Positions 1 to 4,869 of a DNA stretch of 6,327 nucleotides are shown here, one piece after another. Within the stretch, counting starts at the first letter, position 1; each line of letters opens with the position of its first letter. The position numbers were made by a program, and so were the translations under genes. The DNA is taken from positions 1-6,327 of the forward strand of contig JAIMZO010000097.1 of NCBI GenBank assembly GCA_020054965.1, given 5' to 3'. The notes beneath the pieces are model-generated. The model was not told the DNA's origin. It was given only the letters and a program-made list of their open reading frames with translations, and searched no databases. The DNA is from Spirochaeta sp. Lineage in GTDB: Bacteria; Spirochaetota; Spirochaetia; Sphaerochaetales; Sphaerochaetaceae.

Positions 1-706
1 GAACGATGCGACAGCTGTTCACCACCTGGGAGAAGGAGACTCCCTTTTTCTTTTGGGAGAGGTGGAGCATTTTAATGATTGCCGGTGTGGTCACATCGAT
101 GCCATCCTTTGCCCGCCCACTCTTCTGTGCAACCCAGATGGACTTGTTCTCTTCGGTGATCAACTCAACAAAATATGCACTCAGCCTGATCGATTCCAGA
201 TACTTTTCCCGCATGGGAAGTGTACGTTTAACGGTCACCCCACCATTGAGTTTGAACAGATCGGTCACAAACTGATTGGTCAGCAGGTTATCCCCGATTG
301 CCATCTCGCAGAACATCTTTCCAGCTTTATAGAGTGCAAGGTCAATCAGGGCACAATCGAGTACGATATCGCGGTGATTGCTCATGAACAGGTATGCTTT
401 GTCTTTCTCAATCTGCTGCAATCCATCAAATGAGAACGTATCGACGCTCTTGTCGATGATGACAGGCAGGAACACCCCAGCGGTTATACGCTCTTGGAAC
501 TCATCATAGCTCTTCACTGTTTCCAGCTGGGATACTATGTATTTGCCGTAGGCTTCCACCTGCTGCCGTTCTGCTTCTGTTTCACCAGGTCCGAGCGAGG
601 AGAGAATCTTGAGCAGCGCCTCCTTATCCCTTAAGATACGTTCAATTGCTTCACGAACATCCGGCCCCCTATAGGGGGCTATGTCTTTATATTGTTCTAT
701 ATCCAT
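1..706 (-). CDS. Lysophospholipid/glycerol-phosphate acyltransferase family protein (3' part beyond window)
   Basis: The N-terminal 235 residues of an acyltransferase of the PlsC/LPLAT superfamily; the frame is still open at base 1. Members transfer an acyl chain to (lyso)phospholipid or glycerol-phosphate acceptors at the inner membrane. After a roughly 100-residue N-terminal extension rich in charged helices comes the active-site block, with N110-H111, D113 and D117. Then come GDNLL (138-142), a K-R pair (160-161) and a substrate-binding block WVAQKSGRAKDG (191-202), which takes the place of the EGTRS-type motif of classical PlsC. The combination NHRDIVLD / GDNLL / GRAKDG resembles a subfamily I recall from Bacteroidetes and spirochaetes, usually annotated 1-acyl-sn-glycerol-3-phosphate acyltransferase; the exact substrate is not shown. 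The ATG at 706 lies 3 nt after the stop of the DHODH-like gene, with a modest AAAGGG ribosome site inside that gene's end, so the two are probably cotranscribed. No transmembrane segment is evident in the visible part. Confidence 0.85.
   Translation of the reverse strand, partial: MDIEQYKDIAPYRGPDVREAIERILRDKEALLKILSSLGPGETEAERQQVEAYGKYIVSQLETVKSYDEFQERITAGVFLPVIIDKSVDTFSFDGLQQIEKDKAYLFMSNHRDIVLDCALIDLALYKAGKMFCEMAIGDNLLTNQFVTDLFKLNGGVTVKRTLPMREKYLESIRLSAYFVELITEENKSIWVAQKSGRAKDGIDVTTPAIIKMLHLSQKKKGVSFSQVVNSCRIV
664..679. repeat. Perfect 16-bp GC-rich palindrome inside the acyltransferase start region
   Basis: GCCCCCTATAGGGGGC reads identically on both strands. It spans codons 10-15 of the acyltransferase (residues A-P-Y-R-G plus one base of the next codon), beginning about 27 nt after its ATG. 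In mRNA it could fold into a six-base-pair all-GC stem with a UAUA loop, close enough to the start to affect initiation. It also includes AGG GGG codons that resemble a Shine-Dalgarno sequence. The palindrome is seen directly; any function is inference. Confidence 0.6.
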
Positions 707-709
707 GGT

Positions 710-1702
710 TCAACCCTTTTGAGCTTCCAGAATTGACTTCATGTACTGGACTCGTTCCCATTTAGCGGGATCCGTCATCCTCTCCTGGGCCAACTTGCCA
801 TTGAAGTCAGAGATACTGGAGTATGCATGTGAATCCATCCAGTCGGAGAGCTCCTTCTCTATCTTTGTTACAGAAGAGAGTCCTTGCTTTAGCAAAACGG
901 AACACAACTGGACGGCCTTCGCTCCGGCAAGCAACTGCTTGACCACAGTGCTTCCACTGTGAATACCGGTAGCAGCACAGATATCATAACGTACTTCATC
1001 ACTCATCAGTGCAGTCCAACGGAGACTCAATGCATATTCATCCTTGCTGCTTATCATCTGCGCAGGAACCAACGCAATTTTTTCGATATCAATATCAGGG
1101 CTGTAGAAACGATTGAACAGTACCACTCCATCAATGGAGAGTTCGTCAAATCGCCTGAGCATGTTTGCCAGGGAAGAGAAAGCTGGCCCCATCTTCAGAC
1201 TGATGGGAAGCTTGAGTTGTTTCCTGGCACTCTTTACGAGGGAGAGATACTCCTTTTCAACTGTTGCCCCTTCCACCTCAACATCTGCAGCTACCACGTA
1301 GTGGTTCAATTCAATTGCATCAGCACCACAGGCTATAAAGCGTTTTGCATATTCAATCCAGCTACCATTTTGCTTGCAGTTTATACTGGCAATAACGGGA
1401 ATATCCAACGCTTGTTTGGCATCCTCGAGCAAGGTCAGGTATGCATCGATTTGCTGTTCCATGCTTGCATGTTTCATGAATCCATAGGCATCAGCATGCG
1501 TGAGATATGCATTTGATTCATCCACAGCCAACTCACTGTCCAATTCAATCTGTTCTTCAAAGATGGATTTCAGTACCACGGCCGATAACCCTGCATCTTC
1601 ACAACGTTTCAGGTTATCCAATGATGCCGTAAGGGGGCTACTCCCTGCGATCAAGGGATTTTTCAATTGCAATCCAAGATATGATGTAGACAGGTCTGCC
1701 AT
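710..1702 (-). CDS. Dihydroorotate dehydrogenase-like FMN protein (not a canonical PyrD)
   Basis: A 330-residue TIM-barrel flavoprotein of the DHODH-like superfamily. FMN-site elements in order: NPLIAGSSPLT (15-25), VVLKS with K45, SIN (106-108), ELN with N133, ISLK with K170, GVVLFNRFYSPDID (192-205) and the C-terminal phosphate-binding segment ATGIHSGSTVVKQLLAGAKA (244-263). Where true DHODHs have N-x-S-C-P-N after the fourth strand, this protein reads ELNHYVVAADVEVEG, so the usual catalytic Cys/Ser loop is absent. This matches a widespread group annotated 'dihydroorotate dehydrogenase-like protein' whose substrate is not established to my knowledge; a role in pyrimidine synthesis should not be assumed. 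The C-terminal MTDPAKWERVQYMK is also typical of that group. The start is the ATG at 1702, which has GAGGAGA nine nt upstream; an in-frame TTG at 1726 is less likely because it would place the ribosome site inside the gene. The acyltransferase follows after 3 nt. Confidence 0.85.
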   Translation of the reverse strand: MADLSTSYLGLQLKNPLIAGSSPLTASLDNLKRCEDAGLSAVVLKSIFEEQIELDSELAVDESNAYLTHADAYGFMKHASMEQQIDAYLTLLEDAKQALDIPVIASINCKQNGSWIEYAKRFIACGADAIELNHYVVAADVEVEGATVEKEYLSLVKSARKQLKLPISLKMGPAFSSLANMLRRFDELSIDGVVLFNRFYSPDIDIEKIALVPAQMISSKDEYALSLRWTALMSDEVRYDICAATGIHSGSTVVKQLLAGAKAVQLCSVLLKQGLSSVTKIEKELSDWMDSHAYSSISDFNGKLAQERMTDPAKWERVQYMKSILEAQKG

Positions 1703-1710
1703 ACTATTTC

Positions 1711-1717
1711 TCTCCTC
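1711..1717 (-). promoter_or_regulatory. Shine-Dalgarno of the DHODH-like gene
   Basis: GAGGAGA on the minus strand, with its GGAG core about 9 nt before the ATG at 1702. It decides the start in favour of 1702 over the in-frame TTG at 1726. Confidence 0.75.
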
Positions 1718-1758
1718 AACTGGCAAGTATCATCCGTGCCATTGACACAGCATGAGAT

Positions 1759-1767
1759 AGTATACCA
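1759..1767 (-). promoter_or_regulatory. Putative extended -10 promoter for the DHODH-like/acyltransferase operon
   Basis: The minus strand reads TGGTATACT, an extended -10 (TGn) followed by TATACT, which is five of six matches to TATAAT. No good -35 is found at 16-18 bp, consistent with an extended -10 promoter. A start near 1752 would give a leader of about 50 nt. It lies between the hairpin that follows the regulator gene and the DHODH-like gene, where a new transcription unit is expected. Prediction by eye only. Confidence 0.45.
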
Positions 1768-1836
1768 TGAAAGAAAGGGTTTCTCTACAACCTGCAACTG
1801 CTTTTATCAACAACCACGGAAGAAGTTCCAGATACA

Positions 1837-1866
1837 GTATAGGGTGCCTTTTCAGGCACCCTATAC
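1837..1866 (-). terminator. Hairpin downstream of the serA-serC-regulator operon, probable transcript end
   Basis: Perfect inverted repeat: arms GTATAGGGTGCC (1837-1848) and GGCACCCTATAC (1855-1866). One further T-A pair makes 13 bp and leaves a four-base loop, which reads GAAA (a GNRA tetraloop) on the minus-strand RNA. It begins 19 nt after the regulator's stop codon. The RNA after the stem reads UGUAUCUGG, so there is no clear U-run. It is therefore not a textbook intrinsic terminator and may instead stabilise the 3' end or act only weakly. Confidence 0.5.
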
Positions 1867-1885
1867 GTGTTATGCAATGCATGGA

Positions 1886-2341
1886 CTAGAGGATATATGG
1901 AATTCTCAGATTATGTGATTGATAGACCACAAAGGTTTCCACTTCAGAAATCTCAGAAATCTTATCAAGTTCTGTCTTGAAGAAATCCAGGAGACTCAAC
2001 CCCTCTTCCTCACTCAGAACCAAATGGACGATCAGATCATAGCGACCGGTAACCACTGAGGCTGAGATGATCCCTCGGAGGTTTGAAAACTCTTTGGCTT
2101 TCCTCTCCAAGTCCAGGGTTTTCAGCTTCACCCCCATCATGACCACCTGCAACCCAGGTATTACTTCCGGATTCACCAATCCGGAAATCTCCAGCACACC
2201 CTCCTCAATCAGCTTATTGACGCGGGCTCGAACGGTATTTTCTGTGATGCTCAGCTCTTCAGCAATAGCACTGAAAGGCTTTCTGCCATCACGCAGCTGT
2301 CGGATTATCGCTTTGTTCGTTTCATCCATTTTCACTTTCAT
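1886..2341 (-). CDS. Lrp/AsnC family transcriptional regulator
   Basis: A 151-residue protein with the two-part Lrp/AsnC layout and the usual family length. The N-terminal winged helix-turn-helix covers about residues 5-55: DETNKAIIRQLRDGRKPFSAIAEEL, a turn at S31-I32, then recognition helix TENTVRARVNKLIEEG (33-48). The RAM/ligand-binding domain covers about 64-145, with the characteristic VVTGRYDLIVHLVL (96-109), where family members bind amino-acid effectors and form dimers or octamers. The ATG at 2341 is 4 nt past the serC stop and is preceded by GGGTGAT, which can pair with 16S rRNA; a second in-frame ATG at 2329 is possible but lacks a ribosome site. As the last gene of a serine-synthesis operon it is likely to regulate serA-serC in response to serine or a related amino acid. 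The family is clear; the effector and targets are inference. Confidence 0.92.
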   Translation of the reverse strand: MKVKMDETNKAIIRQLRDGRKPFSAIAEELSITENTVRARVNKLIEEGVLEISGLVNPEVIPGLQVVMMGVKLKTLDLERKAKEFSNLRGIISASVVTGRYDLIVHLVLSEEEGLSLLDFFKTELDKISEISEVETFVVYQSHNLRIPYIL

Positions 2342-2345
2342 GCTA

Positions 2346-3428
2346 TCACCCGTTTTTCCTTTCGAATTCCTTCATGAACTGAGCAAGTGCCTTAACATCT
2401 TCAACAGGAAGGGCATTGTAAATACTTGCCCTCAGTCCTCCAACCGAACGGTGTCCCTTGAGACCAAGCATGTCTGCCTTCTTGGACTCCTCGATGAACT
2501 TTGCTTCCAGTTCCTCACTGGGAAGTCGGAATACAATATTCATCCTGGAACGATATGCAGCATCAACGGGGCTGCGGAAGAAGGAGGAGTTATCAATGAT
2601 ATCATAGATGATACTGCTCTTCTCCTGGGCACGCTTCAACATACCTTCGGTTCCCCCGTTTGCCTTGATCCACTCAAGGACCAGCTTCACTGCCCAGATG
2701 GAGAACACAGGAGGAGTATTGTACAACCCCTTGTTCTTGCTGTGCAGCTTGTAATCCATATATGCGGTAAGATTGGAGTTCTGCTTTTCAAGCAGCGACT
2801 TCCTCATGATTACAAAGGTTGCACCTGCAGGACCAAGATTCTTCTGTACCCCACCATAGATCATGGAAAACTTATCCACAGGGATGGGACGGCTGAAGAT
2901 ATCGCTGGACATGTCACCGATCAAGGGAACGGAGCCGGTATCAGGGAAGTCCTGCCACTCGATACCCCCGATTGTTTCATTCGAACAGAGATAGAGGTAA
3001 CTGGAATCCTTGCTTGGCATGACGGTCTTGGGATCGGGGAGGCTGGAATAGTTGTTCGCCTTTCCATCATAGTAGTAGTTGACCTTTCCAAGCTTCTCAG
3101 CATCATCTGCAGCCTTGTTGGACCAGGCACCGCTTCGGATATAATCGGCAACAGTACCGGGGCGTAGGAAGTTCATAGGGATCATGGCGAACTGCAAGGT
3201 TGCTCCACCACCAAGGAAATAGATATCATACTCGTCGCTGATACCCAGCAACTCCCTGAAAAGCTCAAGACACTGGTCATACATCTCTTCGAACATGCCG
3301 CCGCGGTGACTGGCCTCGATCATGGACAATCCTTGTCCCTTGTAGTCGACCATATCTTCCTTGAGTTTCTCCAGTACCTCAACCGGCATCACCGAGGGAC
3401 CTGCAAAAAAATTTTTCTTCCGTTCCAT
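2346..3428 (-). CDS. serC: Phosphoserine aminotransferase
   Basis: A 360-residue class-V PLP aminotransferase (E. coli SerC has 362). It converts 3-phosphohydroxypyruvate plus glutamate to O-phosphoserine plus 2-oxoglutarate in the cytosol. Seen: N-terminal FFAGPSVMP (7-15), SHRGG (40-44), the cofactor-phosphate loop GGGATLQF (73-80), W102, the CSNETIGG segment (148-155), D172 in GDMSSDIFSRP, the Schiff-base lysine K196 in YGGVQKNLGPAG (191-202), and the substrate-binding GHRSVGGLRASIYNA (325-339). These are the diagnostic blocks of SerC rather than of other class-V enzymes. The ATG at 3428 overlaps the serA stop by one base (TGATG), and GGAAGGAG sits 7 nt upstream, indicating translational coupling. 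The protein is intact. Confidence 0.97.
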   Translation of the reverse strand: MERKKNFFAGPSVMPVEVLEKLKEDMVDYKGQGLSMIEASHRGGMFEEMYDQCLELFRELLGISDEYDIYFLGGGATLQFAMIPMNFLRPGTVADYIRSGAWSNKAADDAEKLGKVNYYYDGKANNYSSLPDPKTVMPSKDSSYLYLCSNETIGGIEWQDFPDTGSVPLIGDMSSDIFSRPIPVDKFSMIYGGVQKNLGPAGATFVIMRKSLLEKQNSNLTAYMDYKLHSKNKGLYNTPPVFSIWAVKLVLEWIKANGGTEGMLKRAQEKSSIIYDIIDNSSFFRSPVDAAYRSRMNIVFRLPSEELEAKFIEESKKADMLGLKGHRSVGGLRASIYNALPVEDVKALAQFMKEFERKNG

Positions 3429-4312
3429 CAGATTACTCCTTCCTTCTTCAATCCTTCCAGAATTTCATAGGCTTCATCGCCGATACGTGCAAGATTTTCC
3501 ACACTATTTGCCCCAACATGCGGGGTAAGCGTTACACGCTCTGCCTTGAGAATGGGGTAATCCTCTGCAGGAGGATCTGTGGGCCAGACATCAGTGCAGT
3601 ACCAGCTTACCGATCCATCTTCAAGCATCGATACCATTTCATCTTCCTGGACACAAAGAGCACGTCCTGTGTTGATGATGACCGGCTTCTTGGAACAATG
3701 GGAAATCAGCTTTTTGCCGACCATGTGCTGGGTCTCATCCGTAAGGGGAAGGTGCAATGAGATATAATCTGCATCCTTCACCGCTTCCTCGGGAGTCTCT
3801 TTCATATCGGCAGCATCACTGGTCTTCACATACTTGTCATACGCTACTACGTTCATGCCGAATGCTTTTGCACGCTCAGCAACTTTACGAGCAATATTTC
3901 CAATGCCGAAGAGACAGAGCGTCTTCCCATAGAGTTCAGTTCTCTTCATATTCTTGAGCCACTGTCCACTCTTCATCCCGTTATGGTAGGTCACCAGGTT
4001 ACACGGGGTACTGAGCATAAGAGCGAAAGCCAGCTCGGCTACTGCAATTGCTGATGATTTAGGGGTATTTCGGACCACAATGCCTTTACTCTCTGCATAC
4101 GCCTTGTCAATGTTGTCGATGCCAACACCTCCGCGGATGATTACCTTCAGGTTGGGTGCCTGATCGATATAGTCCTTGGTACACTTGGTCTTGCTCCGTA
4201 CCAGCACAACGTTCGCCTCGGCAAGGCGAGTCTTGTCTGTGGTGACCTCTCCGAATGCGGTCAGTTTTCCGGCCAGCACATCATCAAAGGCGTCAGAAAT
4301 GAGAATTAGCAT
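3428..4312 (-). CDS. serA: D-3-phosphoglycerate dehydrogenase, short form without ACT domain
   Basis: A 294-residue NAD-dependent D-2-hydroxyacid dehydrogenase, adjoining serC and therefore most likely phosphoglycerate dehydrogenase, the first step of serine synthesis. Seen: VRSKTK (38-43), the substrate loop IIRGGVGIDNID (58-69), NTPKSSAIAVAELAF (82-96), the Rossmann motif FGIGNIARKVA (135-145) with the NAD-selective acid D159, catalytic R217 in NTGRA, and catalytic H265 in TLTPHVGANS. It ends soon after the catalytic domain, so it lacks the C-terminal ACT serine-sensing domain of E. coli SerA. Two departures: the third Gly of GxGxxG is Ala (141), and the position usually holding the catalytic Glu (DVFPTEP in E. 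coli) is D246 in DVWPTDPP. The start is the ATG at 4312, preceded by GAGAGGT; an upstream in-frame extension to 4393 would begin at the -10 element and is unlikely. Other 2-hydroxyacid substrates cannot be excluded by sequence alone. Confidence 0.93.
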   Translation of the reverse strand: MLILISDAFDDVLAGKLTAFGEVTTDKTRLAEANVVLVRSKTKCTKDYIDQAPNLKVIIRGGVGIDNIDKAYAESKGIVVRNTPKSSAIAVAELAFALMLSTPCNLVTYHNGMKSGQWLKNMKRTELYGKTLCLFGIGNIARKVAERAKAFGMNVVAYDKYVKTSDAADMKETPEEAVKDADYISLHLPLTDETQHMVGKKLISHCSKKPVIINTGRALCVQEDEMVSMLEDGSVSWYCTDVWPTDPPAEDYPILKAERVTLTPHVGANSVENLARIGDEAYEILEGLKKEGVI

Positions 4313-4384
4313 AGTTGTAATTACCTCTCTATAAAATAGCGTGTTTTTCAGGGTTGCGTCTCCCCATGACCTTCTACAGAGAGA

Positions 4385-4414
4385 ATTGTACACCAGAAAC
4401 CACCTTTTTGTCTA
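4385..4414 (-). promoter_or_regulatory. Predicted sigma70-type promoter of the serA operon
   Basis: On the minus strand TAGACA (4409-4414; five of six to TTGACA) is followed by an 18-bp spacer and TACAAT (4385-4390; five of six to TATAAT). Transcription would start near 4378, giving a leader of roughly 65 nt before the serA ATG. AT-rich DNA lies directly upstream and could act as an UP element. Judged by eye from consensus match and position. Confidence 0.6.
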
Positions 4415-4430
4415 ATTTATTTTACAAATT
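4414..4430. promoter_or_regulatory. 17-bp AT-rich palindrome abutting the serA -35, candidate operator
   Basis: AATTT-N7-AAATT (4414-4418 and 4426-4430) shares one base with the predicted -35 element of serA. Lrp/AsnC proteins typically bind AT-rich imperfect palindromes of about this size, and such a regulator is encoded in this operon, so it is a candidate autoregulatory site. Short AT-rich palindromes also arise by chance, and an UP element is an alternative. Confidence 0.35.
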
Positions 4431-4443
4431 TTGACGGATAAAG

Positions 4444-4492
4444 AAAAATTCCCTCTAAATCTTTCTGAATAGGAAGAATTAAGGGAATTTTT
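4444..4492 (-). terminator. Long imperfect hairpin between rpsU and serA, possibly a second terminator
   Basis: Outer arms AAAAATTCCCT (4444-4454) and AGGGAATTTTT (4482-4492) are perfectly complementary. Inside, TAAAT/AATTA pairs with one mismatch and CTTTCT/AGGAAG pairs with one G-U, closing on a GAAT loop; a single C (4455) is bulged. In minus-strand RNA the final arm ends in UUUUU and continues CUUUAUC, so it has a U-rich tail of intrinsic-terminator type. It sits after the rpsU hairpin and before the serA promoter, and could end read-through transcription. A structured RNA or binding site is an alternative. Confidence 0.5.
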
Positions 4493-4535
4493 ATAAATGA
4501 TACAGGGTTTCTTTTACGAAAGTGATGCTATAAGG

Positions 4536-4560
4536 AAACCGCCGGCTGAGCCGACGGTTT
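4536..4560 (-). terminator. rpsU terminator hairpin
   Basis: An 11-bp GC-rich stem (arms 4536-4546 and 4550-4560, one G-U pair in the minus-strand RNA) with a three-base loop, starting 6 nt after the rpsU stop. On the minus strand the second arm ends GGUUU and is followed by CCUUAUA, a weak U tail. Position and stem strength make this the likely end of the rpsU transcript, perhaps assisted by the hairpin at 4444-4492. Confidence 0.7.
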
Positions 4561-4566
4561 GGTGTT

Positions 4567-4776
4567 TTAGTAGTTCTTTGAGCCGTGCAGTTTCCGCACC
4601 TTCTTCATCTGCTTGCGCGCAAGCGCTTTCTTTTTCCTGTTGAGGATAGTGGAGGGCTTCTCAAAGTACTCCCGCTTTTTCCATTCGCGGATAATCCCCT
4701 CTTTCTCAACCATGCGCTTGAAACGCTTGATGGATTTCTCAAGAGGTTCATTGTCATCTACTTTTACAAATGCCAT
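4567..4776 (-). CDS. rpsU: 30S ribosomal protein S21
   Basis: A 69-residue basic protein of the bS21 family (E. coli S21 has 71). S21 binds the 30S subunit near the 3' end of 16S rRNA, at the platform, and aids initiation. The sequence begins [20 protein letters not shown] and carries the family core [22 protein letters not shown] (21-42), followed by a Lys/Arg-rich tail with [16 protein letters not shown]. The start is the ATG at 4776, which has GGGGGGTGAT upstream; an in-frame GTG at 4788 lies inside that ribosome site and is rejected. It lies 93 nt downstream of recJ with no clear terminator between, so some cotranscription with recJ is possible, and it is followed by its own hairpin. Confidence 0.97.
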   Translation of the reverse strand: MAFVKVDDNEPLEKSIKRFKRMVEKEGIIREWKKREYFEKPSTILNRKKKALARKQMKKVRKLHGSKNY

Positions 4777-4783
4777 ATATAAA

Positions 4784-4793
4784 ATCACCCCCC
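4784..4793 (-). promoter_or_regulatory. Strong Shine-Dalgarno of rpsU
   Basis: GGGGGGTGAT on the minus strand ends 7 nt before the ATG at 4776. The GGTGAT portion extends complementarity to the 16S 3' end beyond the core. It fixes the start at 4776 instead of the GTG at 4788. Confidence 0.75.
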
Positions 4794-4804
4794 TTCCCTA
4801 TTAC

Positions 4805-4864
4805 TGGGTTCAACTTGACGAGTAGTAGATTGCAATAAATACTCACCCATGTCAAGTACACCCA
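4805..4864 (-). repeat. Nested inverted repeat filling the recJ-rpsU gap
   Basis: Three nested complementary arm pairs: TGGGT (4805-4809) with ACCCA (4860-4864); ACTTGAC (4813-4819) with GTCAAGT (4851-4857); GAGTA (4820-4824) with TACTC (4840-4844). Together they allow a long interrupted stem with small internal loops and a 15-nt apical loop. It begins 5 nt after the recJ stop and ends 11 nt before the rpsU Shine-Dalgarno. It contains the TTGACA of the possible rpsU promoter. It could be an RNA leader or 3'-end structure or a DNA site. Confidence 0.5.
4850..4855 (-). promoter_or_regulatory. Possible rpsU promoter -35 element
   Basis: A perfect TTGACA on the minus strand, 14 nt after the recJ stop. 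No convincing -10 is at the standard distance: CAATCT at 17 bp is poor and TCTACT (4824-4829, four of six) is at 20 bp. A dedicated rpsU promoter is plausible, but this assignment is weak. Confidence 0.3.
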
Positions 4865-4869
4865 AGCGA

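Noticed and set aside
53..433. Plus-strand open frames at the left edge
   Set aside because: They overlap the minus-strand acyltransferase, which carries coherent conserved motifs through the whole region.
1440..1515. Cluster of GCATG/ATGCAT words
   Set aside because: They fall in conserved DHODH-like coding sequence, are irregularly spaced, and are explained by codon content rather than a repeat array.
2067..3167. A 366-codon open frame on the plus strand opposite serC and the regulator gene
   Set aside because: It is antisense to two well-recognised genes, its translation shows no family resemblance, and long shadow frames are common opposite biased coding sequence.
4313..4378. Riboswitch or T-box in the serA leader
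   Set aside because: The leader of about 65 nt is too short and lacks any recognisable T-box or riboswitch motif.
4325..4383. Complementary CTCTCTGTAG / TTATAGAGAG segments that could hide the serA ribosome site
   Set aside because: The predicted transcription start near 4378 removes most of the 5' arm, so the RNA hairpin would not form from that promoter.
4498..4680. Short plus-strand frame beginning ATGATACAG across the rpsU terminator
   Set aside because: It reads through the terminator hairpin and then antisense to rpsU, with no ribosome site and no recognisable product.
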